This document shows, one piece after another, positions 35,435 through 51,129 of a DNA stretch of 61,105 nucleotides. Positions within the stretch are counted from its first letter, which is position 1. Each line of letters begins with the position of its first letter. The position numbers and the translations under genes are program-made. This stretch comes from Betaproteobacteria bacterium. GTDB taxonomy: Bacteria > Pseudomonadota > Gammaproteobacteria > Burkholderiales > Rhodocyclaceae. The notes beneath the pieces are model-generated. The model was not told the DNA's origin. It made no database searches and saw nothing but the letters and a program-made list of their open reading frames with translations. Location: the NCBI GenBank assembly GCA_009780885.1, contig WQZF01000006.1:1-61105 (forward strand). The letters run 5' to 3'.

Positions 35435-35644
35435 TCAGGGCACCGGGTCGTAACCTCCGGGGTTCCAGGGGTGACAACGCAAAAGACGCTTCGCGCCAAG
35501 GACACTGCCTTTTCCCGCGCCATATTTTTCAATGGCTTCGATGGCGTACTCGGAGCAACTGGGGGCAAAGCGGCAATTGCGTCCAAGAAAAGGAGCAAGC
35601 GCGTATCGATAACAGCGGATCAATTGCAACAACAGGGTTTTCAT
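35435..35644 (-). CDS. yidD: YidD membrane protein insertion factor
   Basis: 69 residues with the signature [22 protein letters not shown] and [14 protein letters not shown] small amphipathic-helix protein that assists YidC. Its start overlaps the rnpA stop (ATGA). Confidence 0.96.
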   Translation of the reverse strand: MKTLLLQLIRCYRYALAPFLGRNCRFAPSCSEYAIEAIEKYGAGKGSVLGAKRLLRCHPWNPGGYDPVP

Positions 35645-36084
35645 CGCGCGATTTCCATTTCTGTCCGGGCTCTTTCGCTCCGGGAACGCAATTTTTCCAA
35701 CAGATCACGGATTTCCCCGGACAGTAGCCGACGATCAAAATCCTGGGGAGAGGCTGCCAGGCGCAACACCAGATCGTAACCGGACAACTGCTGGCGCAGG
35801 AGACGAAAATTCTCCCTTGCCAAACGCTTCAACAAATTCCTCCGCACGGCACTGGCAACGAAGCGCTTGGCGATAACAAGGCCAAGCCGCGCCGGAAGCT
35901 CGATCAATGCTTCAGGCGCCTGGCCCCCTTCCGGAATTCTCTCGCGGCGCCGGTAATGGAGAAAAAAATTTCGGCTTCTCAGTATATTCCGCAGACTAAA
36001 AACGGATGAAAAATCATCCGTTTTCGTCAGGCGGTTCTGTCTGCGGAAAGAAAACCCGGAAGGGCAGGAAGTATCCCGATCCAT
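35641..36084 (-). CDS. rnpA: Ribonuclease P protein component
   Basis: 147 residues from ATG 36084; a start at 36126 is possible and neither has a clear ribosome binding site. Core motifs [17 protein letters not shown] and the RNR motif in [19 protein letters not shown] are present. Somewhat longer than many homologues because of an insertion ([19 protein letters not shown]). It binds the RNase P RNA and helps process tRNA 5' ends. Confidence 0.93.
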   Translation of the reverse strand: MDRDTSCPSGFSFRRQNRLTKTDDFSSVFSLRNILRSRNFFLHYRRRERIPEGGQAPEALIELPARLGLVIAKRFVASAVRRNLLKRLARENFRLLRQQLSGYDLVLRLAASPQDFDRRLLSGEIRDLLEKLRSRSERARTEMEIAR

Positions 36085-36220
36085 GGGAGCAACAAGGAAG
36101 CGCGCATTCACTGAAGAACTGGACATTCACTCCGTCGGGGCTTTCCCCACGCTTTTTGCAAAAAATCCGGATGGCCTTCCAAGGCCGAATCGCCGTTGTA
36201 TCGAACGAACGGCGAATGAA

Positions 36221-36355
36221 TCAGACGGAAAGGCGGTGGCGTCCCTTTGCACGGCGTGCACGGATCACCGCGCGACCGCCACGGGTGCGCATACGAACAA
36301 GAAAGCCATGTGTCCGCTTGCGGCGAACGACTGAGGGTTGGTAAGTACGTTTCAT
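36221..36355 (-). CDS. rpmH: Ribosomal protein L34
   Basis: 44 residues beginning [18 protein letters not shown] and ending [11 protein letters not shown], the standard L34 sequence. First gene of the rpmH-rnpA-yidD-yidC-mnmE block, divergent from dnaA. The gap to rnpA is 136 bp, longer than usual. Confidence 0.97.
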   Translation of the reverse strand: MKRTYQPSVVRRKRTHGFLVRMRTRGGRAVIRARRAKGRHRLSV

Positions 36356-36617
36356 GATTCGGTTTCGTGTAGAAAAAAGATAAACGTTGGATTAGACCCT
36401 CGCCGCCGCTTAATGTCAAGATGCAGGGAGGAGCAAGTCCCGGGAAAATCATGCCTCCCAAAATTTTTTTTACCTTTTCGCTCAAATCCTCCGCAATCTT
36501 TCCCGATCTGTGGATAACTTTTTTTCTCCAAGGTAGAATGCTCTCTTTCCTTTCCCCCTTCCAGGGGTTCTTTCGTTAAATCCTTTTTTACTTATAAAAA
36601 ACAAATACTTAATCTCT
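36356..36617. promoter_or_regulatory. rpmH-dnaA divergent promoter region with a DnaA box
   Basis: 262 bp with a perfect DnaA box TGTGGATAA at 36509-36517, placed for autoregulation of dnaA. AT-rich tracts precede dnaA. No gene seen. Confidence 0.6.
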
Positions 36618-38084
36618 ATGAGCGGTTTCTGGAATTCCTGTCTCAGCCAGTTCGAGAGCGAGCTGCCGGAACAACAATTCAATACGTGGATTCGCCCCCT
36701 TCATCTGGAAGGGGAAGAAGACGCCATTGCGGGTCTGCGCCTGATCGTCCCCAACAATTTTTTCCTGAAATGTGTGAAAGAGCGTTACTTGGCGCGGATA
36801 CAGGAACTGGGACAGAAATGGTTCGATGCCCCGGTCAGCATCGAGATCGTCATCAGCCGGAAATTACCCGTTACAGGACAAAAATCATCGAATTCCGGCA
36901 TTTTCGTCAATCCGCCCCCGGAAAAAAACCTGAACAATCATTCTGGCATACCGAAAACATTGCCGGAGCCTTTGAGCGCAGGACAAACAGATCCCTCGCC
37001 CATAAAGAGGGTTGAGCAACGAGTGGCATCCCTTCCCGGACGCCAGAACGACAAGGCCTATGAAAAAACCCGGCTGCTCCCGGATTTTACCTTCGACAAT
37101 CTCATTGTCGGCAAGGCCAACGACCTGGCACGCGCTGCTGCCGCTCAAGTAGGGGAAAACCCCGGCGGCGCCTACAACCCTCTTTTTATCTACGGTGGAA
37201 CAGGACTGGGCAAAACACACCTGATTTATGCCATCGGGAATTTTGTCAACGAACACCGCCCAGAAAAAATTGTGCGCTATGTACATGCGGAAGATTACTA
37301 TTCCGACGTAGTACGCGCTTACCAACAGAAATCCTTCGATGTTTTCAAGCGTTACTATCGTTCGCTCGACGTGTTGTTGCTCGACGACGTGCAGTTTTTC
37401 AACGGCAAGAACCGCACACAGGAAGAATTCTTCTATGCATTCAACGCGCTGATCGAGGCGAAAAAACAGATTGTCATTACCTGCGATACTTACCCGAAGG
37501 ATATTTCGGGACTGGAAGACAGGCTTATCACCCGTTTCGGCTGGGGGCTGACGGTACAGATCGAACCGCCCGAGATCGAAATGCGGGTGGCGATCCTGAA
37601 GAAAAAGGCCGAGGCTGAAGGAGTCATTCTCGACGACGATGTCGCTTTTTTTATCGCCAAGCACCTGCGATCCAATGTACGCGAGCTGGAAGGCGCCTTA
37701 AAGAAAGTGCTTGCTTACTCTTCTTTCCACGGAAGAAAAATTGCAATCGATCTTACCAAGGAAGCATTAAAGGACGTCATCGGCGCTTCCGACCGGCAAA
37801 TCAGCATTGAAAACATCATCAAGACCGTTGCCGAACGATACAAGATCAAGGTTGCCGACCTGTTCTCGAAAAAACGCTCCCGCGCCATTGCCCGCCCGCG
37901 CCAGGTCGCCATGTGGCTGACCAAAAACGTAACCGCACATAGCTACCCCGTGATTGCCAAGGCATTTGGCGGGCTGAACCATACTACCGTCCTTCATGCG
38001 GTGCGCAACATCGATTCCCTGCGCACCAAAGACAACGAACTCAATCACGACCTCCATGTTTTATTGCAGGTGCTGAAAGGCTAG
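36618..38084 (+). CDS. dnaA: Chromosomal replication initiator DnaA
   Basis: 488 residues: domain I (1-85), variable linker, AAA+ domain with Walker A GGTGLGKTHL (about 195), Walker B LLLDDVQFF and sensor RLITRFGWGL, and DNA-binding domain IV. In the domain IV signature the usual FGGRDHTTV reads FGGLNHTTV, so the Arg-Asp pair is Leu-Asn; the Asp normally takes part in DnaA-box recognition. The rest of the helix-turn-helix (ARPRQVAMWLTKNVTAHSYP) is normal. It melts oriC and loads the helicase. Confidence 0.98.
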   Translation: MSGFWNSCLSQFESELPEQQFNTWIRPLHLEGEEDAIAGLRLIVPNNFFLKCVKERYLARIQELGQKWFDAPVSIEIVISRKLPVTGQKSSNSGIFVNPPPEKNLNNHSGIPKTLPEPLSAGQTDPSPIKRVEQRVASLPGRQNDKAYEKTRLLPDFTFDNLIVGKANDLARAAAAQVGENPGGAYNPLFIYGGTGLGKTHLIYAIGNFVNEHRPEKIVRYVHAEDYYSDVVRAYQQKSFDVFKRYYRSLDVLLLDDVQFFNGKNRTQEEFFYAFNALIEAKKQIVITCDTYPKDISGLEDRLITRFGWGLTVQIEPPEIEMRVAILKKKAEAEGVILDDDVAFFIAKHLRSNVRELEGALKKVLAYSSFHGRKIAIDLTKEALKDVIGASDRQISIENIIKTVAERYKIKVADLFSKKRSRAIARPRQVAMWLTKNVTAHSYPVIAKAFGGLNHTTVLHAVRNIDSLRTKDNELNHDLHVLLQVLKG

Positions 38085-38306
38085 GCAACAAAATGCGAAG
38101 CAGTGAACAATCGAAAAAAAAGCTGTGCATAGGGTGTGGAAAATTTTTGAAATTCCCGCCTGTGGATAAATCATCCAAATTTCATCCACAGGAAAAAACA
38201 GGCTTATACACACCCCGATTTTTTTATGTAACACTATGATTTTAATTTAAAAAAACAAATTATCCACAACTTTGTCAGGCAGTTAATCTTTATAGGACTT
38301 TAATAT
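38085..38306. other. Replication origin oriC
   Basis: The dnaA-dnaN gap carries six DnaA-box-like 9-mers: TGTGCATAG 38124, TGTGGAAAA 38135, TGTGGATAA 38161, reverse TGTGGATGA 38182, reverse TGTGTATAA 38204 and reverse TGTGGATAA 38260. Between the last two is an AT-only stretch (38230-38258) suited to unwinding. Location and content match the usual bacterial origin. Confidence 0.9.
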
Positions 38307-41923
<3,617 letters not shown>

Positions 41924-41974
41924 TCCGTTCCGCCGGAGATGGAACGGGTACCGCCCTTTCGTGATTTTTCCTGA

Positions 41975-44629
<2,655 letters not shown>

Positions 44630-44633
44630 AGCG

Positions 44634-45170
44634 ATGCGTGCAAAATCCGGAATTTTGCTGCTTGCCGCCGGCTTTCTCTTCTCCGCCTGCGGTTTTCATT
44701 TGCGCGGCGATTATTCCCTGCCGTACCACACGCTGTATCTGGCCTTGCCGCCGAGCAGCGAAGTGGGAGTACAACTGAAACAGATGCTCGCTTCCTCGGC
44801 GAGCACGAAACTGGTCGATTCGCCGCTCGAAGCAGACGCGATCCTGATCCAGTTGCTCGACAACCGTGACCGGACCATCCTGTCGATCGACGCCAGCGGA
44901 CGCGCCCGTGAAATACGCCTGCGCCTGCGCTACGCTTATCGCATCGTCGATGCCAAGGGCCACGAACTGGTGCCTGCCAGCACCATCGAAATGATCCGGG
45001 ACATGACTTACGACGATTCCTACGTGCTTGCCAAGGGGCAGGAAGAATTGCTGCTCTGGAACGATCTGCAACAGGAACTCGGACAACAACTGCTGCGCCG
45101 CCTTTCAGCCAGGCCGCAAGCCGTCGAAGCCGCTGCGGACGACGAAGCGGAACCGCAGCAAAAGCGCTGA
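44634..45170 (+). CDS. lptE: LPS-assembly lipoprotein LptE
   Basis: 178 residues from ATG 44634. Signal peptide with a lipobox FSAC (Cys19) followed by GFHLRGDYSLPYHTLYL, the LptE signature. It plugs the LptD barrel in the outer membrane and helps export lipopolysaccharide. Located between leuS and holA as in other proteobacteria. The tail is rich in Ala, Glu and Asp. Confidence 0.93.
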   Translation: MRAKSGILLLAAGFLFSACGFHLRGDYSLPYHTLYLALPPSSEVGVQLKQMLASSASTKLVDSPLEADAILIQLLDNRDRTILSIDASGRAREIRLRLRYAYRIVDAKGHELVPASTIEMIRDMTYDDSYVLAKGQEELLLWNDLQQELGQQLLRRLSARPQAVEAAADDEAEPQQKR

Positions 45171-45173
45171 ACC

Positions 45174-46175
45174 ATGCAAATTCCGGGCAAAGATCTCTCT
45201 GCGCATCTGGCGCGGGAATTGCTGCCGGTCTACGTCCTCTACGGCGACGAACCCCTGCTCGTGCTCGAAGCCGCCGACGCGATCCGCGCGCGCGCCCGCG
45301 CATCGGGATTCGATGAACGCGAAACGCTGACCGCGCTTTCCGGTTTCGACTGGGGACAACTGGCGCGCGCTGCCGGGAATTTTTCGCTGTTCGGCGGCAA
45401 GAAAATGCTCGACCTCCTCATTCCGACCGGAAAACCCGGACGCGAAGGAGCCGCAGCGCTGCAAGCCTATTGCCAGCGCGATCTCAGCGATTCCCTGCTG
45501 CTCGTCACCCTGCCGCAACTGGACTGGAAGAGCGAAAAGGCTGTCTGGCTTACGGCACTCGGCGAGGCTGGTGCCATCGTCAAGCTGAACGCGCCGGCGC
45601 TGGCGCAGTTGCCGGCATGGATCGCCGGACGCCTGTCGGCAAACGGACAAAGCGCGGAACCGGAGGCTCTTGCCTTTCTTTGCGAACGCATCGAAGGCAA
45701 CCTGCTTGCCGCGCATCAGGAACTGCAAAAACTCGCCTTGCTCTATCCGCCGGGAAAGCTGGGGCTGGAAGAAATCAGGAACGCGGTTCTCAATGTCGCC
45801 CGCTACGATCTCGACGCCTTGCGCGAAGCCCTGCTTGTCGGCGATGCGGCGCGGCTGGCGCGCACCATCGAAGGGCTGCGGCAGGAAGGCGAAGCGCCAC
45901 CGCTGGTCTTGTGGGCCGTTACCGAAGAAGTGCGGGCGCTCCTGCAAATCAAACTTGGACAGGAACAGGGAAAGCCGCAGGAATCGCTGATGCGCGAAGC
46001 GCGCGTCTGGGGAGCGCGGCAAGCCACGATGAAGCAGGCGCTGCACAGGATAAAAACCCAAACCGCGCGGGCGGCGCTCATTCGCGCTGCTCAGATCGAC
46101 CGGATTGCAAAGGGACTATTGCCGGGTGATTTCTGGAATGAAGTCTTGCGCCTGGGCTTGAGCCTGAGCGCCTGA
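45174..46175 (+). CDS. holA: DNA polymerase III delta subunit
   Basis: 333 residues with VYVLYGDEPLLVLEAADAIR at the start and the clamp-loader three-domain plan. It opens the beta clamp within the clamp loader. Starts 3 bp after lptE. A palindromic repeat copy lies 42 bp beyond the stop. Confidence 0.95.
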   Translation: MQIPGKDLSAHLARELLPVYVLYGDEPLLVLEAADAIRARARASGFDERETLTALSGFDWGQLARAAGNFSLFGGKKMLDLLIPTGKPGREGAAALQAYCQRDLSDSLLLVTLPQLDWKSEKAVWLTALGEAGAIVKLNAPALAQLPAWIAGRLSANGQSAEPEALAFLCERIEGNLLAAHQELQKLALLYPPGKLGLEEIRNAVLNVARYDLDALREALLVGDAARLARTIEGLRQEGEAPPLVLWAVTEEVRALLQIKLGQEQGKPQESLMREARVWGARQATMKQALHRIKTQTARAALIRAAQIDRIAKGLLPGDFWNEVLRLGLSLSA

Positions 46176-46217
46176 GTTTTACGGCAATTCCCGAAACAAC
46201 CGCTCGAAAATTATTCC

Positions 46218-46297
46218 AAAATTCTAAATTTACTTAAAGAATGTTTCGCTACGGTACTGGTTTTTGATTAAGAATTATTCTAGTAATTTAGAAAATC
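46218..46297 (-). repeat. 80-bp AT-rich palindromic repeat, copy 3
   Basis: Reverse complement of the copy 1 orientation. Shares GTAGCGAAACATTCTTTAAG with copy 1 and has GTACCGTAG at the centre; the outer left end is slightly eroded (AAAATTCTAAATTTACT). It lies in the convergent gap between holA and the small Cys-containing gene, and is the only copy whose sense is opposite to the gene it follows. Confidence 0.9.
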
Positions 46298-46384
46298 ACT
46301 GGGCTTATAGCCTGGCAGCGGGCGCAGCGAACTTCAACGCAAGGGAAGAAGAGTGGAAAACCTGGAGGGTTGAAGCGTCGAATC

Positions 46385-46636
46385 TCAGGCGAGTTGCAAG
46401 CCTTCTCCGCTCCGGATCCCCTGAAGGCTATCGAGGGCCAGCTCTTCCCATGCGCAGTCATGATAGCGGTGCGTTCCCTCGAAGGCCAGGCACTTGATTT
46501 CCTGCACCAGGCATTCCCCGGTTCCGTTCTCCGCCACGACGACGACTCCGAATTCACCATCCACCTTGCGATTGCCGCCCCAATAAGAACAGGTAGCGCA
46601 CACTTTCGCCTCGTTTGGCACAATCAGCTTTTTCAT
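46385..46636 (-). CDS. Small Cys-containing protein, unknown function
   Basis: 83 residues with a GGGAG ribosome binding site. It has a CATCSYWGGNR motif near residue 13, then GECLVQEIKC, and a later single Cys (HDCAW), so five Cys in a pattern that could bind a metal. I do not recognise the family. Divergent from proA. Confidence 0.6.
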   Translation of the reverse strand: MKKLIVPNEAKVCATCSYWGGNRKVDGEFGVVVVAENGTGECLVQEIKCLAFEGTHRYHDCAWEELALDSLQGIRSGEGLQLA

Positions 46637-46735
46637 TTTTGAACTCCCGCCTCTTTCACGTAACAGGGAATCCTGCCTCTCTTTATAATAGTGCCTTATT
46701 TTTCCTTTGCCCTGAAAACTGTCGGGTTTTTTCCC

Positions 46736-47992
46736 ATGGATCTACGAAATTATATGGAAGATATTGGCCGTCGCGCGCGGGCTGCCGCGCAGGCGCTTGC
46801 CCGTAGCGACACCCGGATGCGCAACGGCGCATTGACGGAAATTGCGGCGGCCTTGAAGCGTGAGACGGCGGCGCTTGTTGCGGTCAATCAAGAGGATCTT
46901 GCCGCCGCGCGCGAAGCTGGCCTCGAAGCGGCAATGCTCGACCGCCTGAGGCTCTCCGAAAAAAGCGTTGCCGCAATGGCGGAAGGACTGCTCCAGGTTG
47001 CGGCGCTTCCCGATCCGGTGGGAGAAATCAGCGAAGTGAAATTCCGCCCTTCGGGAATCCAGGTCGGGAAAATGCGCGTCCCGCTCGGCGTGGTCGGCAT
47101 CATTTACGAGTCGCGGCCGAACGTAACGGCAGATGCAGCGGCGCTGTGCCTGAAATCGGGGAATGCGGTAATCCTGCGAGGAGGCTCGGAGTCGATCCGC
47201 AGCAACCGCGCGATTGTCGCGCTGGTACGCAAGGGACTCACGGCGACCGGCTTGCCCGACGACGCAGTGCAGGTTGTCGAAACCACCGACCGCGCTGCCG
47301 TCGGCCACCTGATCACGATGCGCGAGTATGTCGACGTGATCGTTCCGCGTGGCGGCAAGGGGCTGATCGCTCGACTCCTGGCCGAGGCGCGGGTGCCGAT
47401 GATTCAACATCTCGACGGCAACTGCCATGTCTATCTCGACGCCAGCGCCGACCGCGACAAGGCGCTCTCCATCGTCGAAAATGCGAAAACACAGCGCTAC
47501 GGCGTCTGCAACGCTGCCGAATCACTGCTTGTGGCACAGGAATGCGCCGCCGATCTTCTGCCGCCGGTCGCCGCGATGCTGGCGGCCAAGGGCGTGGAAT
47601 TACGCGGCTGCGAAGTGGCGCGGGAAATCCTGCCCGAAATCGCTGCCGCCACGGAGGAAGATTTCTACACCGAATATCTGGCGCCGATCCTGTCGATCAA
47701 GGTTGTTTCCGGCCTGGACGAGGCCATCGCGCACATCAACACCTATTCTTCACACCACACCGACGCAATCGTCACCGAAAACCACGATGCCGCGATGCGC
47801 TTTCTGCGCGAAGTCGATTCCTCTTCAGTCATGGTCAATGCCTCGACGCGCTTTGCCGATGGATTCGAATACGGCCTCGGCGCGGAAATCGGCATCTCGA
47901 CCGACAAGATTCACGCCCGTGGCCCGGTCGGCTTGGAGGGACTGACCGCCCAGAAATGGATCGTCCTCGGGAATGGGCATATCCGCGAATAA
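46736..47992 (+). CDS. proA: Glutamate-5-semialdehyde dehydrogenase
   Basis: 418 residues from ATG 46736; a GTG at 46691 extends the frame but lies in promoter-like sequence. ALDH-fold enzyme with VPRGGKGLI, the catalytic Cys in [12 protein letters not shown], and [17 protein letters not shown]. It reduces glutamyl-5-phosphate to the semialdehyde in proline synthesis. In related genomes nadD/rsfS often follow this cluster; here a repeat and a porin do. Confidence 0.96.
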   Translation: MDLRNYMEDIGRRARAAAQALARSDTRMRNGALTEIAAALKRETAALVAVNQEDLAAAREAGLEAAMLDRLRLSEKSVAAMAEGLLQVAALPDPVGEISEVKFRPSGIQVGKMRVPLGVVGIIYESRPNVTADAAALCLKSGNAVILRGGSESIRSNRAIVALVRKGLTATGLPDDAVQVVETTDRAAVGHLITMREYVDVIVPRGGKGLIARLLAEARVPMIQHLDGNCHVYLDASADRDKALSIVENAKTQRYGVCNAAESLLVAQECAADLLPPVAAMLAAKGVELRGCEVAREILPEIAAATEEDFYTEYLAPILSIKVVSGLDEAIAHINTYSSHHTDAIVTENHDAAMRFLREVDSSSVMVNASTRFADGFEYGLGAEIGISTDKIHARGPVGLEGLTAQKWIVLGNGHIRE

Positions 47993-48012
47993 TGGACTGG
48001 GTTTTCCTCGTT

Positions 48013-48092
48013 GATTTTCTAAATTACTGTGATAGTTCTTAGTAAAAACATACTACAGTACCGAAACATTTTTTAAGTAAATTTAGAATTTT
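48013..48092 (+). repeat. 80-bp AT-rich palindromic repeat, copy 4
   Basis: Same orientation as copy 1: GATTTTCTAAATTACTG at the left, TACAGTACCGAAACATT in the middle, AAGTAAATTTAGAA near the right. It lies 20 bp beyond the proA stop, just before the porin terminator. Confidence 0.9.
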
Positions 48093-48104
48093 GACTCGAA
48101 ATAA

Positions 48105-48137
48105 AAGCGCCCCGGATCGGAAAGATCCGGGGCGCTT
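48105..48137 (-). terminator. Porin terminator
   Basis: A 14-bp perfect stem AAGCGCCCCGGATC / GATCCGGGGCGCTT with a 5-nt loop, followed on the minus strand by TTTTATTT, 28 bp past the porin stop. Confidence 0.9.
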
Positions 48138-48164
48138 CCAGTTTGAGACGGAGTTGAATGAAAA

Positions 48165-49544
48165 TCAGAACTTGGTATTCAGGCCCATCATCACACCACT
48201 CGGGTTATAGCCCGGTTTGGCAACGTTTCCGACCAGGTCGCCGCCGTTCATCAGGCTATAGCTGGCATTGCTGTTGTTGATCTGTTTGCCGTAGTTGACG
48301 TAAAGCCATGTCGCGTCGTAGAGCTTGTAGGTATACGCGATGCCGACCAGGGAACCGTCCCGGTTGAGCAGGGATTTGTCGTCGACCCTCGTGTAACCCG
48401 CAAGGATGGAATGGTTCCCGAAGGGAACCTTGAGGCTCAAGCCCCAGCCATCTGCCTTCGACATGGTTTTCGTGATGTTCTCGTAATTGCCGCCGGTAAT
48501 TCTGCCCGAGACATAATTGCCGTAAAGCTTGACGGGGCCGAAGTCATAATTCACGACGGCTTGCCACCCCTTCTTCTTGGCTAGGCCTGTCTCGTTTTCA
48601 GCGAAGCTGGCGTTATATACGTCCCATGCCGTCAATGCCGCAGTCAGTGTCTTGCTGCGATAGAAGAGACCCAGATCCCAGCCTGAGCCGGAAGAGTCCG
48701 TTACCCTGGAAGTGCCGGAAACGATGGTTTCGTTGACGTTGTTTTCGCTGCCGGCAGTGTAGGTGGCATAAGCATAAAAGCCGGAAAACGAGGGCGAACG
48801 ATAGACGATGGCATTGTTTACGCGGGTGGGCATTCCCCCGATGATCGGCAGAAAGGTAACGCTACTGCCATAGAAGCCGGGGCCAAATGCGGTACCGTCG
48901 ATGGCGGCTGCAAGGTATGAGGCAGTGTATTGGCGACCCAGCGTGATTTGTCCGTAGGTGTCGCTTGCAAGACCTGCGTATGCCTGGCGCGAGAACAACT
49001 GGTTGCCGTTGCCGAGGAATCCGCCGGAAGAGACGACAGTGTTGTTGATTCCGTTGGTATTTGGCCCGTTGCCTGCGACGCCGGTCGACAAGTCGATGCC
49101 GATTTCGACTTCGCCAATCGCGCGCACCCCGCTCAGGACTTCCTTTTCTCCCTTGAGGCCGATGCTGGATGCGGTCATCCCGCCGGATCCGACCGTCGTC
49201 TTGCCGCCATAGCCGCTGTTGGTGTTCGCGAGGTTGACGTCCAGTGTGCCGTAGAGGCTAAGGCCCTTGGGAAGGCTGACAACATTGCTTCCTGCTTGCG
49301 CCGGGGCTTGTGCTGAAGCTTGCGCGGGAGCTTGTGTCGCACGGGTCTCGATTTTTTCGATCGCTTCCTTTTGCGTGTTCTGGGCGGCAAGCAATTTCTC
49401 GATCAACGCGCGCTGCTCTGCCAGTTCCCGTTTCAATGCCTCCACTTCGGTTTCGGCGTAGGCCGGAATCGCAGATGCGGCACCCAAGGCGCCGAGCAGC
49501 ACGGCAATTGCGATCCGTGTAGTTTTCATTCGATGCTGATTCAT
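48165..49544 (-). CDS. Gram-negative porin with N-terminal coiled coil
   Basis: 459 residues from ATG 49544 (GAGGAGAA upstream). Signal peptide ending AYAE, then a short coiled coil (EVEALKRELAEQRALIEKLL), an Ala/Pro/Gln linker, then a barrel starting LSLYGTLDVNLANTNSGYGG and ending in Phe, as in general porins of betaproteobacteria. It should form an outer-membrane diffusion channel. It sits beside the cyclohexanecarboxylate genes but has its own promoter and terminator. Confidence 0.92.
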   Translation of the reverse strand: MNQHRMKTTRIAIAVLLGALGAASAIPAYAETEVEALKRELAEQRALIEKLLAAQNTQKEAIEKIETRATQAPAQASAQAPAQAGSNVVSLPKGLSLYGTLDVNLANTNSGYGGKTTVGSGGMTASSIGLKGEKEVLSGVRAIGEVEIGIDLSTGVAGNGPNTNGINNTVVSSGGFLGNGNQLFSRQAYAGLASDTYGQITLGRQYTASYLAAAIDGTAFGPGFYGSSVTFLPIIGGMPTRVNNAIVYRSPSFSGFYAYATYTAGSENNVNETIVSGTSRVTDSSGSGWDLGLFYRSKTLTAALTAWDVYNASFAENETGLAKKKGWQAVVNYDFGPVKLYGNYVSGRITGGNYENITKTMSKADGWGLSLKVPFGNHSILAGYTRVDDKSLLNRDGSLVGIAYTYKLYDATWLYVNYGKQINNSNASYSLMNGGDLVGNVAKPGYNPSGVMMGLNTKF

Positions 49545-49693
49545 GGATTCTCCTCGTTTGCTAATAAAGTCCCGGCTCAATGGAGGGCCAGGGATTTGGT
49601 TTCGTACCAAGGCTGGTAAAGCCCAGTGCCTGCCGCTTTGCCTCCGGCCATAATGGTTTTTGCAACAATGGACAGTCGGCAGCGGGGGAAACG

Positions 49694-49722
49694 AGGATAG
49701 CGAATGCGACAGAACGCGTCAA
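49694..49722 (-). promoter_or_regulatory. Candidate sigma-70 promoter of the porin
   Basis: TTGACG (49722-49717), 17-bp spacer, TATCCT (49699-49694), about 150 bp upstream of the porin start. The rest of 49545-49888 holds no gene apart from the hairpin at 49822. Confidence 0.4.
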
Positions 49723-49821
49723 CGTATCTGCCTTGATTTTCTATGACAAAAGAATTTTGTTGTTTTGGGGTATGAAAATCTTTCGCAATGGGTTGTTTTT
49801 TTTATAAGAAATATCATTTGC

Positions 49822-49865
49822 ATGATGTCGCATTTTGTGCTTGCCTGCGCAAAATGCGACATCAT
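49822..49865. other. Long perfect inverted repeat past the thiolase gene
   Basis: ATGATGTCGCATTTTG and its exact reverse complement CAAAATGCGACATCAT, 16 bp each, separated by 12 bp. It lies 23 bp beyond the thiolase stop and 320 bp upstream of the porin start. No T-run follows directly on the minus strand, though TTATAAAAAA occurs 20 bp later. It may be a terminator, processing site or operator. Confidence 0.6.
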
Positions 49866-49888
49866 ATTTACATTCTGGCATTCCCTGT

Positions 49889-51106
49889 CTATGCCGTATG
49901 CGTGCAGCGTTCGATCACGATGGCAATGCCTTGTCCGACGCCGATGCAGAGGCTGACGATGGCGTAGCGGGCGGTGCGGCGTTCGAGTTCTCGTGCGGCG
50001 GTGAGGGCCAGGCGGGCGCCGGAGGCTCCGAGCGGATGGCCGAGGGCGATCGCGCCGCCATTGGGATTGACGCGGGAGTCGGAAAAGTCGATGCCGAGCA
50101 ACTTGAGGCAGCCGAGCACCTGTGGCGCAAAAGCCTCGTTGATCTCGATCAGGTCGATTTCTGCAAGCGTCAATCCGGCGCGCGCCAGCGCCTTGGGGAT
50201 CGCCAGCGCCGGACCGATGCCCATGATCCGGGGCTCCACACCGGCCACGGCCGTGGAGAGGACGCGCGCCAGTGGCGGGCAGCCGTGACGCTCGCCGACG
50301 GCGCGGCTGCCGATCAGGACGGCTGCGGCGCCATCGTTGATCCCCGAAGCATTGCCCGCCGTCACCACTCCGTCCGGAAAAAGCGGTTTGAGTCCGCTCA
50401 GGGTCTCGAAAGTGCTCGACGGACGCGGATGCTCGTCCTGGCGGACCAGATTCGGGGGTGTCCGACGACCGGTCGGCACCTCGATGGGCAGGATCTCGCC
50501 TTCAAAAAACCCGGCCGCGAGCGTACGGGCGTAATGCGCCTGTGAGCGGGCGGCAAAGCGGTCGCAATCCTCGCGTGTGAGCTCGAACTGGCGGGCGACC
50601 TCATCGCCTGTCTCCGGCATGCTGTGATTGCCATACGTCTTGACGATGGCCGGATTGGGAAAGCGGGCGCCGATGGTCGTATCGAAGACCTTGAAATCGC
50701 GGCTGAAGGCAGTCTCGGATTTCCCGAAAACAAACGGCGCGCGGGTCATGCTCTCGACCCCGCCGGCCAGATAAAGCTCGCCCTCGCCAGCGCTGATCGC
50801 GCGCGCCGCATCGGCGATGGCCGCCAGACCGCTGCCGCACAAACGGTTGACCGTCTGGCCGGGAATACTGGCGGGCAGACCGGCGGCCAGGCTCGCATGA
50901 CGGGCGAGGTTGCGGCTGTCTTCCCCGGCCTGGCAGGCGCAGCCGAGGATCACATCCTCGACGATTTCGGCGGGAAAGGCAGAGCGGGCGATCACTTCGC
51001 GCAGCACGGACGCGGCCAGGTCGTCCGGACGAACCGTTGCAAACTGACCGCCGTGGCGACCAAAGGCGGTGCGCAAACCGCTGTAGAGATAAGCGTCAAG
51101 CATCAA
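49889..51106 (-). CDS. Acyl-CoA thiolase, PcaF/PaaJ type
   Basis: 405 residues (two Met codons at the start). Active-site Cys in NRLCGSG (about 90), NEAFAPQ, GGAIALGHPLGASGAR with the catalytic His, and CIGVGQG with the second Cys; the VGQG variant is usual in 3-oxoadipyl-CoA thiolases. That subfamily handles dicarboxylyl-CoA, fitting cleavage of 3-oxopimeloyl-CoA to glutaryl-CoA plus acetyl-CoA here. Last gene of the aliA-badK-ech-had-thl run. Confidence 0.9.
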   Translation of the reverse strand: MMLDAYLYSGLRTAFGRHGGQFATVRPDDLAASVLREVIARSAFPAEIVEDVILGCACQAGEDSRNLARHASLAAGLPASIPGQTVNRLCGSGLAAIADAARAISAGEGELYLAGGVESMTRAPFVFGKSETAFSRDFKVFDTTIGARFPNPAIVKTYGNHSMPETGDEVARQFELTREDCDRFAARSQAHYARTLAAGFFEGEILPIEVPTGRRTPPNLVRQDEHPRPSSTFETLSGLKPLFPDGVVTAGNASGINDGAAAVLIGSRAVGERHGCPPLARVLSTAVAGVEPRIMGIGPALAIPKALARAGLTLAEIDLIEINEAFAPQVLGCLKLLGIDFSDSRVNPNGGAIALGHPLGASGARLALTAARELERRTARYAIVSLCIGVGQGIAIVIERCTHTA

Positions 51107-51129
51107 AATTCCTCGGGGTTGATAAGGAT

